This document shows, one piece after another, positions 26,319-36,667 of a DNA stretch of 64,000 bases. Numbering within the stretch: position 1 is the first letter of the stretch; each line of letters opens with the position of its first letter. The notes under the pieces were generated by a model. The model was not told the DNA's origin, did not search any database, and saw only the letters and a program-made list of their open reading frames with translations. This stretch comes from Gulosibacter molinativorax (GTDB lineage Bacteria; Actinomycetota; Actinomycetes; Actinomycetales; Microbacteriaceae): NCBI RefSeq assembly GCF_003010915.2, contig NZ_CP028426.1, forward strand, positions 3,401,659-3,465,658, read 5' to 3'. Made by a program: the position numbers and the translations under genes.

Positions 26319-26585
26319 ATGAGTTTGTCGCCGTCGCCGATTGGCGAATCTTCGCTCTCCGAACTCGAGCGTCGCATCCTGGATTTTGAGGATGCGCATC
26401 CGCAGCACTCGCGCGCCAAAGAGGACTCGATCCGGGCCGACTTCGGTTATTCCTCAACTCGCTACTATCAAATTCTCGGTACGCTCATGGAATCCCCGGA
26501 CGCACTCAGGGAGAATCCGTTGTTGATCAAACGACTGCACCGGATTCGCGACCGTAAGCGCGCGCGCCGGTATCGGTCGGCGTAG
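26319..26585 (+). CDS. DUF3263 family protein
   Basis: An 88-residue basic helical protein of the actinobacterial DUF3263 family: LSELERRILDFEDAHPQHS near residue 12, RADFGYSSTRYYQILGTLM at about 39-57 resembling a winged-helix core, and a very basic C-terminus (RIRDRKRARRYRSA). The ATG at 26319 has GGAAGGG nearby; longer frames run over the msrB promoter. Function is unknown; a DNA-binding role is plausible from charge. It lies next to a LytR_C protein gene, an arrangement common in actinobacteria. Confidence 0.8.
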   Translation: MSLSPSPIGESSLSELERRILDFEDAHPQHSRAKEDSIRADFGYSSTRYYQILGTLMESPDALRENPLLIKRLHRIRDRKRARRYRSA

Positions 26586-26651
26586 ATTTGTGAGTCGAAC
26601 TAGACTTCTCACGTCGAATAGCACCAACTGCACCAGGAAAGAACTACCCAC

Positions 26652-27224
26652 GTGAAGTACCCCCATGATCGTTTCGACGATTTCCCCGCCAGCCTGAAGC
26701 GGCGCGGGGCGCACCGTGCGCCACGTGGGCGAGGCTCGAAGCTGGCTTCCTGGCTCATCGCGGTGGCCTCGTTCGTGCTCCTCGTCGGGATCGGCGTTGG
26801 CGTGATGTGGATGATTGATCGGCAGGTGCAGTTCACCTCGCAGGTCGCGGAATCGACCGCCCCTGAAACGACGGCGGCGGAAACCGCGCAGCCGGAGACA
26901 ACCCCGACTCCCGAGGCACCGGTCGCGACGCAGGATCCGAACATCAACGTGACGGTGCTCAACGGCGCTGGCGTGAGCGGCCTCGCCGGCACTGTCGCGG
27001 ATACGCTGACTGCTGATTCGTGGAACGTCGGCACCGTGACGGATGCGGACAACACCGACTACGGAACGACGATCGTTGCCGTGAACAGCGAAGCGGACAT
27101 GGGCGCCGCGCTCGGCGTCGTTGAGGCGCTCGGAATCGGTGAGGCCGTCGTCGACCCCGCGGTGGCACAGCCCGGTGAACTCGTCGTGATCGTCGGCGCC
27201 GACGGCACTTCGCTCTTGGGTTAG
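26652..27224 (+). CDS. LytR C-terminal domain membrane protein
   Basis: A 190-residue protein from GTG 26652 (AGGAAAG upstream). A basic N-terminus is followed by one transmembrane helix (LASWLIAVASFVLLVGIGVG, about residues 31-50), a Thr/Pro/Glu-rich extracellular linker, and a LytR_C domain (PF13399) from about residue 97 (NINVTVLNGAGVSGLAGTVAD ... TTIVAVNSE). The domain is also found at the end of LytR-CpsA-Psr wall-ligases but here stands alone on a membrane anchor, as in many actinobacteria. The role is probably in wall assembly; the exact function is not known. Confidence 0.83.
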   Translation: MKYPHDRFDDFPASLKRRGAHRAPRGRGSKLASWLIAVASFVLLVGIGVGVMWMIDRQVQFTSQVAESTAPETTAAETAQPETTPTPEAPVATQDPNINVTVLNGAGVSGLAGTVADTLTADSWNVGTVTDADNTDYGTTIVAVNSEADMGAALGVVEALGIGEAVVDPAVAQPGELVVIVGADGTSLLG

Positions 27225-27418
27225 GCGCGTCGGCCCGCCGCCGCAGCCTGCCAACACCCTGCCCGTTGCGCCGCGCAGGGTGGGGCCACGCGGTGTTTCC
27301 CGTGCGTTCAATCTCCGTTCTCGTCGCGGCTGATCTGCCGCACCCGGGCGTTTCCGGGGGTCGGTAGCTTCCTCGTGTTGATTCATGAGGGCGCCGCAGC
27401 GCCGAGGGAGAGATTCTT

Positions 27419-27628
27419 ATGACCACTGGAACCGTGAAGTGGTTCAACGCCGAAAAGGGCTTCGGCTTCATCACCGTCGATGGTGAGGGTGGGGATGTGT
27501 TCGTGCACTACCGCTCCATCGAGATGAAGGGCTTTCGGACGCTCGAAGAGGGCCAGGCCGTCGAGTTCGAGGTTGTGCAGGGCGAAAAGGGCCCGCAGGC
27601 CGAGCACGTTCGTCCCGCCGGCGCCTAA
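27419..27628 (+). CDS. Cold-shock protein, CspA family
   Basis: A 69-residue OB-fold protein with both RNA-binding motifs, [18 protein letters not shown] (RNP1 KGFGFI) and DVFVHYRSI (RNP2-like VFVHY). It binds single-stranded RNA and DNA and acts as an RNA chaperone. The usual alanine at the RNP2 end is replaced by tyrosine (HYRSI). AGGGAGAG lies upstream. It is the typical small housekeeping Csp of high-GC Gram-positives; the second one in this window (36668) is longer. Confidence 0.93.
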   Translation: MTTGTVKWFNAEKGFGFITVDGEGGDVFVHYRSIEMKGFRTLEEGQAVEFEVVQGEKGPQAEHVRPAGA

Positions 27629-27699
27629 CGACGGGCCGCAGCCTGATCCAAGGCTGGCTGTCTGAAATCGTTCGCCACCAGCGGACCGGCGGGGCTCTG

Positions 27700-27726
27700 C
27701 TTGCACTCTCAGGTTGAGAGTGCCAA
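27700..27726. promoter_or_regulatory. CIRCE operator, degenerate copy
   Basis: CTTGCACTC, 9 bases, GAGTGCCAA. It matches the HrcA-binding consensus TTAGCACTC-N9-GAGTGCTAA except at the outer bases. Confidence 0.85.
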
Positions 27727-27734
27727 CATTGTCT

Positions 27735-27761
27735 TTAGCACTCGAGTTAGCTGAGTGCTAA
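27735..27761. promoter_or_regulatory. CIRCE operator, perfect copy
   Basis: TTAGCACTC (27735-27743), 9 bases, GAGTGCTAA (27753-27761), an exact match to the HrcA operator, 43 bp upstream of the groEL start. HrcA should repress groEL from here. Confidence 0.95.
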
Positions 27762-27789
27762 TTTGTTGAACCGCCAATGGACGTCCTGA

Positions 27790-29424
<1,635 letters not shown>

Positions 29425-29443
29425 GTCTGACTAACGGTTCACA

Positions 29444-29477
29444 CAGTGGGCGGTACCCCTTCGGGTGCCGCCCACTG
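29444..29477 (+). terminator. Terminator after groEL
   Basis: A 15-bp stem (CAGTGGGCGGTACCC with GGGTGCCGCCCACTG, one mismatch) around a 4-base loop. It has only a weak T tail. It may also serve the convergent WXG100 gene. Confidence 0.75.
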
Positions 29478-29516
29478 GTGCATTAACCGGACCGCTCGCG
29501 TCGGGCGTGACGGCTG

Positions 29517-29807
29517 CTAGACGGCGAAGAGACGGATGATGTCGCTCTCGGTCGTGCCGTAGTAATCTGCTGCGGCACCAAGCGCCTGGTTGATGCTCTG
29601 GATGGCCTCCTCAACCTGGCTCTGGGCGCCGCGCCACTGCTCGACGGCACCCTGAAACGCGACGGAGGCCTGACCCGACCAGCTTGATTCGAGCGTGGTC
29701 AGCGTCGTCGTGAGCTGGCTCGTATGGGTCTGGACGGCATCGATATCGCTGTATGCGGTGGCCATGGTCGTGGCCATGAAATCTGAGTCAACGGTGAACT
29801 TTGCCAC
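29517..29807 (-). CDS. WXG100 family protein (orphan ESX-type substrate)
   Basis: A 96-residue helical hairpin protein from GTG 29807 with AAGGAG upstream. The W-x-G turn is visible as ESSWSGQASVAF at about residues 41-52, with heptad-like helices on both sides (about 8-38 and 48-80), and the length matches ESAT-6/CFP-10 relatives. The C-terminus has Y-x-x-x-[DE]-like elements (YYGTTESDIIRLF). Such proteins are usually exported by type VII secretion as dimers. No secretion ATPase, partner WXG gene or toxin lies nearby, so it is an orphan here. Confidence 0.85.
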   Translation of the reverse strand: MAKFTVDSDFMATTMATAYSDIDAVQTHTSQLTTTLTTLESSWSGQASVAFQGAVEQWRGAQSQVEEAIQSINQALGAAADYYGTTESDIIRLFAV

Positions 29808-30000
29808 GGCGGGCTCCTTCTGCTCCGTCCCCGCGCGCATTGGTCGCGGGTGACGAGACCAAGGTAGGCCGCGCATCCGCGCCGCGAGTGGCCACGCCCG
29901 CGACCTGTGGAGGAGAGCGCATCCACAGGCGGATACGCGACCGGGTAACGCCGAAGCGGAGGCGAGAGCTGTGCGCGATTACGCGGAAAGCTGTGCGCGA

Positions 30001-31839
30001 TTACGCGGAGTAGTCGTCCTCGACGGGCGGTGCGGTCAGCAGCGGGAACTTGAGGCGGAAGGTAGCCCCGCCACCGGGCGTGTCCACGACGTCCACGGTA
30101 CCTTCGTGGGCCTGCATGATGGCCGACACGATCGCGAGCCCGAGGCCCGTGCCGCCGGTGTCGCGCGCGCGGGACTTGTCGGCTCGCCAGAAGCGCTGGA
30201 AGATCTTCTGTTGTTCTTCCTCCGTGACGCCTTCGCCGTGGTCGATGACCTCGATGATGGCGAGCTTGCGCGGCTCATCGACGACTACGCCGAGCTCGAG
30301 CGGGCTGCCCTCGGGCGTGTACCGCAGGGCGTTGCCGACGATGTTCTGGATGGCCTGGCGAACCTTGTCGCTGTTGCCGTAGATCATCGCCGGGATGTCG
30401 CCCTCGTCCTCGTCGTAGGAGTCGGTCTGCGCCATCGCCGCGGGCTCCACGATTTCAGGGGTGGGGGCAGAGGCGGGGGCCTGGCTGGCGTCGCGCTGGT
30501 CATCAACCGCGAGGTCATCGTCGGTTGCCGCCGCGTTGCGGCGCATCCGAGGCATGCGCGGGGTCAGCGCTTGTACGAGCCGACGACGGCGGGCGCCGCG
30601 CTCTCGCGGCGCCTGTTCTTCGGGCTCTGCGGTCGCCACGTCTTCATCACTTGACTCGAGCAACGGATTCGCGGACAAGGGCTCGGAAGCACCAGCATGC
30701 CCGAATGCGCTCTGACCGGGGTCGTATTCGGTATCGTCGGCGGTTACCACGTACACGGGCCTCACACTGACGGTGCGCTCGGGAGCCTGCGCCATCGTGT
30801 CCATCGCCGCATCCTCGGCGAGTGGCTCGAGGTCGATGACGTCCTTGGGCACCTCGCGGTCCTCGTCGAGCCTGGCGAGCTGGAGGAGGTCCTCGACGAG
30901 GCCCCCCATGCGCTTCGCCTCGCCCTCGATTCGGTCCATCGCGCTATCAACCTTTTCCTCGCTGTCGAGCGCGCCCATGCGGTAAAGCTCGGCGTAGCCT
31001 CGCACGGTCACGAGCGGGGTACGCAACTCGTGGGATGCATCCCCGACGAACCGGCGCATCTGCGAGATCGTGCGATCACGCTCAATCAGCGCGGAATCGA
31101 TGCGGCCAAGCATCGAGTTGAGGGCGCGCGAGAGCCTGCCGACCTCAGTATTCGGTGTCGATTCGGGCAATCGCTGGTCATAATCGCCCGCCGCAAAGGC
31201 CATCGCGGTGGCCTCCACTTTTCGGAGCGGTTGGAGGGTCGCGGACACCATGAGGCGCGTGAGCGCCGCGGCAAAGATCAGGACGGAGAGCCCGAAGCCG
31301 AAGAAGATCGCGAGGAAGCTGGCCATCGTGGCGTTCACGCTCGATAGGGGCATCGCGACCACGAGGGTGCCGTAAACTTGGTCGGCCTGGTACTGATCCT
31401 CGCGAACCGTCACGACACGCCAGGGCGCGCCGAGCCCGTCGTGAATCTCGCCGATTGGGTAGGAAGGCCCGTCCGGATCCGCGGGCAAGTCGAACGGGAT
31501 CGTGCTCGTGTCTGGCGCGATGGATCGCGGCCGGCCTGTCCAGTTGTCGACGAGCAGGCGTCCCGACTCGTCGACGATGGCGACGTAGTAGGGCTGGGGC
31601 GCGTTACGGATGTGTTCGAACGTGAACTGGCCCGTGTTCGCCTCACTACCGACGACGAGCGAGGGATCCGCCGCGATCGAGCGGAGATTTGCATCCATCT
31701 GCCCAACGAGCGTTGGGCGCAACAACAACGTGGTGCCGGTGCCTGCCACGATCAGTGAGAAGGCAAGCAGCACCACATTGACGATGGTGAGCTGGTTGCG
31801 GAGGGAGAACTGGTCCCAGCGCGGAAAGCGCTTGGCCAC
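30001..31839 (-). CDS. Membrane sensor histidine kinase with long acidic insertion
   Basis: A 612-residue kinase. An N-terminal membrane helix (about residues 18-38), an extracellular sensor region (about 45-170), a second membrane helix (about 175-200) and a HAMP domain (about 200-250) precede the H-box FVGDASHELRTPL (phospho-His near residue 271). The N-box NIVGNALRYTPEG, G1 DHGEGV and G2 GGTGLGLAI are intact. Between dimerisation and ATPase domains lies an unusual stretch of about 120 residues (about 350-470), rich in acidic, Pro, Ala and Arg residues and probably disordered. It is encoded 6 bases after the response regulator. The stimulus is unknown. Confidence 0.92.
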   Translation of the reverse strand: MAKRFPRWDQFSLRNQLTIVNVVLLAFSLIVAGTGTTLLLRPTLVGQMDANLRSIAADPSLVVGSEANTGQFTFEHIRNAPQPYYVAIVDESGRLLVDNWTGRPRSIAPDTSTIPFDLPADPDGPSYPIGEIHDGLGAPWRVVTVREDQYQADQVYGTLVVAMPLSSVNATMASFLAIFFGFGLSVLIFAAALTRLMVSATLQPLRKVEATAMAFAAGDYDQRLPESTPNTEVGRLSRALNSMLGRIDSALIERDRTISQMRRFVGDASHELRTPLVTVRGYAELYRMGALDSEEKVDSAMDRIEGEAKRMGGLVEDLLQLARLDEDREVPKDVIDLEPLAEDAAMDTMAQAPERTVSVRPVYVVTADDTEYDPGQSAFGHAGASEPLSANPLLESSDEDVATAEPEEQAPRERGARRRRLVQALTPRMPRMRRNAAATDDDLAVDDQRDASQAPASAPTPEIVEPAAMAQTDSYDEDEGDIPAMIYGNSDKVRQAIQNIVGNALRYTPEGSPLELGVVVDEPRKLAIIEVIDHGEGVTEEEQQKIFQRFWRADKSRARDTGGTGLGLAIVSAIMQAHEGTVDVVDTPGGGATFRLKFPLLTAPPVEDDYSA

Positions 31840-31845
31840 GTTCGA

Positions 31846-32544
31846 TTAGACCTTGGTGCCCGGAACCTTGAGCATGTAGCCGAAGCCTCGCTTGGTCTGG
31901 ATGAGCGACTCGCTCGTGTGCGCATCCAACTTGCGACGCAGGTACGAGATATAGGACTCGACGATGCCGGCGTCGCCGTTGAAGTCGTACTCCCAGACGT
32001 GGTCGAGGATCTGCGCCTTCGAGAGCACGCGGTTCGGGTTCAGCATGAGGTAGCGCAGCAGCTTGAATTCGGTCGGGCTGAGGTCGATTGGTTCATCGTT
32101 AATGAACACCTCGTGCGTGTCCTGATCCATCGTGAGCTCGCCCACGCGGATGACGGCCTCTTCCTCGGTCTGCATAGTGCGCCGGAGGATTGCCTTGATT
32201 CGCGCGACGATCTCGTCGAGGCTGAACGGCTTCGTGACGTAGTCGTCGCCACCCGAGTTCAGGCCCTCGATCTTGTCGTCGGTCGAGTCCTTCGCCGTGA
32301 GGAACAGGATGGGGGAGACATAACCGGATGCGCGCAGGCGCTTCGTGACGCCGAAGCCCGACATGTCGGGCAGCATGACGTCGAGCACGATTAGGTCGGG
32401 TTCCTCGTCAATTACCGCGGCGATTGCGCCTGCACCGTTCCCGACGGTGCGAACCATGAATCCGGCGAAGCGCAGGCTCGTCGAGAGCAGCTCGCGGATG
32501 TTCGGTTCGTCATCAACAACAAGGATCTTAGGTCCGTCACTCAT
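31846..32544 (-). CDS. OmpR/PhoB-family response regulator
   Basis: A 232-residue regulator. The receiver domain has the acidic pair VVDDEPN, the phosphorylated Asp in LIVLDVMLPDMSG (about residue 54) and the LTAKD and KPF switch residues. The C-terminal winged helix (LSPTEFKLLRYLMLNPNRV, then RRKLDA and TKRGFGYML) is of OmpR type. It is the first gene of the two-component operon, with the kinase 6 bases downstream. The full set of conserved residues suggests a functional regulator; targets are not visible. Confidence 0.95.
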   Translation of the reverse strand: MSDGPKILVVDDEPNIRELLSTSLRFAGFMVRTVGNGAGAIAAVIDEEPDLIVLDVMLPDMSGFGVTKRLRASGYVSPILFLTAKDSTDDKIEGLNSGGDDYVTKPFSLDEIVARIKAILRRTMQTEEEAVIRVGELTMDQDTHEVFINDEPIDLSPTEFKLLRYLMLNPNRVLSKAQILDHVWEYDFNGDAGIVESYISYLRRKLDAHTSESLIQTKRGFGYMLKVPGTKV

Positions 32545-32690
32545 ACTGACCAGTATCGACCCACTAGGCTGAAGGCCCGCTGGTGATCGTTCCCAGGTTC
32601 CCTGATCGGAGCGGGATTTTTGGGATATACGACGGACCCGGAGTTGTCGCGGAGCGACGTATCGAAAGGCCTTTCGACAGGCTCAAGGAC

Positions 32691-34331
32691 CTACGCAACC
32701 GCCGTGAGCGATTCCGCGTCGAGGATCGAGTACGCGTACCCCTGCTCGGCGAGAAAGCGCTGGCGATTCTGCGCGAAGTCCTGATCCACGGTCTCGCGCG
32801 CGACGATCGTGTAGAAGGATGCGGAGACCCCTGTCGACGACGGGCGCAGCAGGCGGCCGAGGCGCTGCGCCTCTTCCTGGCGAGAACCGTATGAGCCGGA
32901 AATCTGGATCGCGACCGACGCATCCGGGAGATCGACCGAGAAGTTCGCGACCTTTGAGACCACGAGAATCGGGGCATCGCCGTTTCGGAACGCCTCGTAG
33001 AGTTCCTCGCGCTCCTTGTTCGGTGTCTGACCGGTGAGCTTCGGCACGCCGAGGGTCTCGGCGACCTCGTCGATCTGGTCGAGATACTGGCCGATGATGA
33101 GGATGCGCTCGTCGCGGTGCTTTTCGACGATCTCCTTCATGACATCCAGCTTGACCTCGGCGGTTGCCGCGATGCGGTAGCGATCCTCGTCCGCCGCGGA
33201 GGCGTATTCCATGCGCGTCTCGTAGGGCAGGTCGACGCGAATCTCGAAACACTCGGCGGGGGATATGAAGCCCTGAGCCTCGATCTCCTTCCAGGGCGCG
33301 TCGAAGCGCTTCGGGCCGATGAGCGAGAACACGTCGCTCTCGCGGCCATCCTCGCGCACGAGCGTCGCGGTGAGGCCGAGTCGTCGGCGCGCCTGCAGGT
33401 CGGCCGTCAGCTTGAACACTGGCGCGGGCAGCAGGTGCACCTCGTCGTAGACGATGAGTCCCCAGTCGAGGGCGTTCAGCAGCGAGAGGTGCGCGTATTC
33501 GCCCTTCCGTCGCGCGGTGAGGATTTGATAGGTCGCGATCGTGACGGGCTTGATCTCTTTCGATTCGCCCGAGTATTCGCCGATCTCATCCTCGGTCAGG
33601 GTCGTGCGGCGCAGCAGCTCGGCGCGCCACTGGCGTGCCGAGACGGTGTTGGTCACGAGGATGAGCGTGTTGGTATCGGCCGCAGCCATGGCGCCTGCAC
33701 CGACGATCGTCTTGCCCGCGCCACAGGGGAGGACCACGACGCCGGAGCCACCCTCGAAGAAGTTACTGACCGCATCCTTTTGGTAATCGCGCAGCGACCA
33801 GCCGTCCTCGGTGAGGTCGATCTCGTGCGGGGTGCCGGGGGTGTAGCCCGCGAGATCCTCCGCGGGCCAGCCGAGCTTGACGAGTTGCTGCTTGAGCGAA
33901 CCGCGCGCCCAGTCCTGCACGCGATAGCCGCCCTCGATGGGCGCCTCGAGCATCGGCGCGACCTTCTTATTGGTCGCGATCTGACGGATCACGGTCTCGT
34001 CGGTCGAGCGAATAATGAGGCCCTCGTCATCGCGTTCGATCACGAGCTTGCCGTAGCGGTCGACGGTGTCGCGCAGGTCGTAGGCGACCGATTCGGGCAC
34101 CGGGAACTTCGCGTATTTGTTGAGCGTTTCGAGCATCTCGTCGGCGGTGTGGCCTGCGGCTCGGGCGTTCCAGAGGCCCAATCGCGTGATGCGATAGGTG
34201 TGGACGTGCTCGGGCGCGCGCTCGAGTTCGGCAAACACGGCAAGCTCGTGTCGGGCATCATTGGCGTCCGGATGTGCGACTTCGAGCAGCACGGTTCGGT
34301 CACTTTGCACAATGAGGGGTCCAAGAGCCAT
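32691..34331 (-). CDS. DNA repair helicase, XPB family
   Basis: A 546-residue superfamily 2 helicase. The N-terminal 170 residues are the XPB-type damage-recognition-like region. The motor has motif I LPCGAGKTIVGAGA, the DEVH box IVYDEVHLLPAP, motif III TATLVREDGRESD, and the C-terminal lobe with SGSYGSRQEEAQRLGRLLRP (motif VI). Actinobacterial XPB proteins unwind DNA 3' to 5' and are linked to repair. Start is ATG 34331; a longer frame upstream overlaps the partner gene. It follows the Helicase_C_3 protein gene by 64 bases, a conserved pair in this phylum. Confidence 0.93.
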   Translation of the reverse strand: MALGPLIVQSDRTVLLEVAHPDANDARHELAVFAELERAPEHVHTYRITRLGLWNARAAGHTADEMLETLNKYAKFPVPESVAYDLRDTVDRYGKLVIERDDEGLIIRSTDETVIRQIATNKKVAPMLEAPIEGGYRVQDWARGSLKQQLVKLGWPAEDLAGYTPGTPHEIDLTEDGWSLRDYQKDAVSNFFEGGSGVVVLPCGAGKTIVGAGAMAAADTNTLILVTNTVSARQWRAELLRRTTLTEDEIGEYSGESKEIKPVTIATYQILTARRKGEYAHLSLLNALDWGLIVYDEVHLLPAPVFKLTADLQARRRLGLTATLVREDGRESDVFSLIGPKRFDAPWKEIEAQGFISPAECFEIRVDLPYETRMEYASAADEDRYRIAATAEVKLDVMKEIVEKHRDERILIIGQYLDQIDEVAETLGVPKLTGQTPNKEREELYEAFRNGDAPILVVSKVANFSVDLPDASVAIQISGSYGSRQEEAQRLGRLLRPSSTGVSASFYTIVARETVDQDFAQNRQRFLAEQGYAYSILDAESLTAVA

Positions 34332-34395
34332 AACGCTCAATTGTACCGGCCCCGGTGCTTTCCGGTCAGCCCCGCGAAAAGACTCCGCGCGGGGA

Positions 34396-36135
34396 CTAGT
34401 CGTCGATCGACAGAATCGAGCGCATCGGGAGAGTGCGCTCCACGTCAGCGTCGAGGTCGAGTGCGCGAAGCCGCTGCGGGCCCACCGACAGCGGCACAAG
34501 TGCGAGGGTCACCGAGTCCTTACCGGGCACGTCGATCGCGACGTGCACCTCCGCACGGTTGCGCCGGGCGATCTCAAGGCGCCGCTGGATCCACGTGCCG
34601 CGGTCGTCATGCTGATCACTCGAGGCGGCCTGCACCGCCAGCTCGGCCGCGGTCTTCGCCGCGGTCGGGCCGGGCTGCGGTCGCTGCGGCGTGGCGATCG
34701 TGCGCGATCGCTGCGAGACCAGCGCGCCCGAAGCGCCCTCGAGAACGGCCGGGTAGCGCGCATCCAGCAGGGCCGCGAGCACCACGGCTGGCGCGACGCG
34801 GCTCACGAGGTCCTCACCCTCGCGACGAAGCGCGAGGGTACCGATCGCGGTATCGACCTCGAGCGCGTCGCGGAGTTGCGCATCCTCAACCCGAATTCGG
34901 GTCGAGCTGCTCGCCGCGCGGTCGTAGGCCTGCACGCGGACCTTGCCGTGCGAAGCCGCCGTGCTGGTGATGAGGTAGTCGACCGGCTGCGGGATCCCGG
35001 TCAGCGAGATTTCAGCGAGGAGCGCACGAATCGACTCCTCGGTCATCCCACCGTTCAGCGCGCGCGATAGCGAGGCGGGCGTGACGCGATACTCGCTCGC
35101 GAGCGCGCGCCGCTCGAGATCGGCGACCTGCCGAAGTTTTTGATCGAGGGCGCCGGAGAGCGGGCCGGGCGAGAGGATCGTCTGGTCGGGCTGCACGTAG
35201 ACCTGCGTGACCTCCTCGGGCAGGTGCTGCGCGAGAAGGTCGGCGGCCTCGGCACGGTCGTCGTCCAGCACGAGCGCGCCGAGCAGCGTGAACTCGCCGC
35301 GGTCGACGAGGCCGAGCGCGGCCGCGGAATCCACCTGGGCGGCGGCATTTCCCAGGAGCGTGAGCGCGCTCGTGTCTTCGCCGTCGTCGATAAATGTCGA
35401 CCGATCGGCGGAACCGACGAGATCGAGGGAATCGGTGAGCGTCTGCAGCGATTCCAGGGTGAGCTCCGCCAGCCAGGCGTCGATCAGGCGGCGCCACCGG
35501 TCGGTCACGGGGAGCGAGCTGAATGCGTCGCCGTCCTCCGTGAGGTGCCACGCCGCGCCGACCGGCGTGATGAGGTCGGCGGCGTGAAGCCAGCGGTACA
35601 TCGACCCGACTACGGTCGAATCCGCACCCAGCTGCGTGGCGAGACGGCGCACCTCGACGCCACTCATCCGCGCCTGGTCGCGTGTGCGGCGGACGATCCG
35701 GGGCTCGACCGCGATCAGCCACAGCGCGTCGTTCGCGAGTTGGGTCACTTCGTGGGCGGATGCAGTGCCCGCCGATTCGGGCTGGCTGCGGTCGAGCTCG
35801 CGATATTTGGTGACGGTAGGGACGAGCGTGGCAAGCTGCCGGACAACTTCGGGGAGCAGCTCGAGTGCATCGTCTTCGCCGACCGCGAGCTCGAGCTCGG
35901 CCGCGCGATCCAGCGCATCCTCGTTGCCGAGACGAAGCCCGCGCAGCGTCGGCCAGTCGAGGCGGCCGAGCGCGGACGCGATATTGGCCGGTGCCTCGAG
36001 CCACTCCGCGAGATCGAGCAGATCCTCGACGGCACGGGAATTGACCTTTCGGTCCTGAATCAGCCGCGCAAAGCCCGGCTCGTCGAGCTTGCGCAGCGAC
36101 GACAGAATGCGGAGCGAATCAGGAACGGTGGACAC
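34396..36135 (-). CDS. Helicase-associated protein (Helicase_C_3 domain), XPB partner
   Basis: A 579-residue protein of the actinobacterial helicase-associated family. The N-terminal half is alpha-helical, with winged-helix-like stretches. A Helicase_C_3 (PF13625) region lies near residues 290-420 (TQVYVQPDQTILSPGPLSGAL ... RALASEYRVTPASLSRALNGGM). It has no Walker motifs, so it is not a motor itself. Its consistent position before the XPB gene suggests a partner or regulator in DNA repair; this is inference. GTG 36135 is 7 bases after the upstream membrane-protein gene, so all three genes probably form one operon. Confidence 0.82.
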   Translation of the reverse strand: MSTVPDSLRILSSLRKLDEPGFARLIQDRKVNSRAVEDLLDLAEWLEAPANIASALGRLDWPTLRGLRLGNEDALDRAAELELAVGEDDALELLPEVVRQLATLVPTVTKYRELDRSQPESAGTASAHEVTQLANDALWLIAVEPRIVRRTRDQARMSGVEVRRLATQLGADSTVVGSMYRWLHAADLITPVGAAWHLTEDGDAFSSLPVTDRWRRLIDAWLAELTLESLQTLTDSLDLVGSADRSTFIDDGEDTSALTLLGNAAAQVDSAAALGLVDRGEFTLLGALVLDDDRAEAADLLAQHLPEEVTQVYVQPDQTILSPGPLSGALDQKLRQVADLERRALASEYRVTPASLSRALNGGMTEESIRALLAEISLTGIPQPVDYLITSTAASHGKVRVQAYDRAASSSTRIRVEDAQLRDALEVDTAIGTLALRREGEDLVSRVAPAVVLAALLDARYPAVLEGASGALVSQRSRTIATPQRPQPGPTAAKTAAELAVQAASSDQHDDRGTWIQRRLEIARRNRAEVHVAIDVPGKDSVTLALVPLSVGPQRLRALDLDADVERTLPMRSILSIDD

Positions 36136-36142
36136 GGCGGAA

Positions 36143-36412
36143 CTACTGCTTCTTTAGTGCTCTCCGGTTGGCTATCACGCGCCAAATCACGAAAATGACC
36201 AGGAGAACGAAGGCCACCGGGAAGCCCCAGTAGGCGATGAGCACACACGCGGGCCAGACCCACGAGGTGCTCGTGGCGAAGTCGACGCCGAACAGTGGGG
36301 CGAGGAGGACGGTGAACAACGCGACAAACGAAATAGCGGCGATCCCGACCGTGAGGTAGGCGAGGATGCGCTCCATCGTGGATGCTCGGATGTCGTCTTG
36401 CGAATTGGTCAC
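36143..36412 (-). CDS. Small two-span membrane protein
   Basis: An 89-residue protein with two hydrophobic helices (YLTVGIAAISFVALFTVLLA at about 20-39 and VWPACVLIAYWGFPVAFVLL at about 52-71) and a basic tail (RVIANRRALKKQ). The family is not recognised; similar small proteins are common in Microbacteriaceae. It leads the three-gene unit with the helicase-associated protein and XPB, with 7 bases to the next start. No function can be inferred from sequence. Confidence 0.65.
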   Translation of the reverse strand: MTNSQDDIRASTMERILAYLTVGIAAISFVALFTVLLAPLFGVDFATSTSWVWPACVLIAYWGFPVAFVLLVIFVIWRVIANRRALKKQ

Positions 36413-36488
36413 CGAATTAGCCTAGTCGACTCGGGCCGTGGAATGCCGCGGCGGGTAGACTAGTTACATTGTGCGACACCGCGCACAC

Positions 36489-36528
36489 CGCCGTAGCGGG
36501 ATCCCATGACAATGGGTGGACTGCGGCG
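36489..36528 (+). promoter_or_regulatory. Hairpin in the long 5' leader of the second cold-shock gene
   Basis: CGCCG (36489-36493) pairs with CGGCG (36524-36528) around an inner CCCAT-GACA-ATGGG hairpin. The leader from the divergent small-membrane-protein gene to the csp start is about 255 bp. Long structured leaders are usual for cold-shock genes, so a temperature-responsive role is possible. Confidence 0.35.
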
Positions 36529-36667
36529 AGGCGCGAGCACGTTCGGGAACGACCGTCCGGCGGACTCCGGTTTCGGGTCACCCGTGCCTCACAGGCGCAC
36601 TTGCGCCATGATTTCAGTTAGTAAGTACGACGCGCTCGCCGAACTTGAGCGCACAAGGAGATGAGCC

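Noticed and set aside
33117..34970. A 617-codon open frame on the plus strand
   Set aside because: It is the antisense shadow of the XPB helicase and its partner, produced by GC-rich codon bias.
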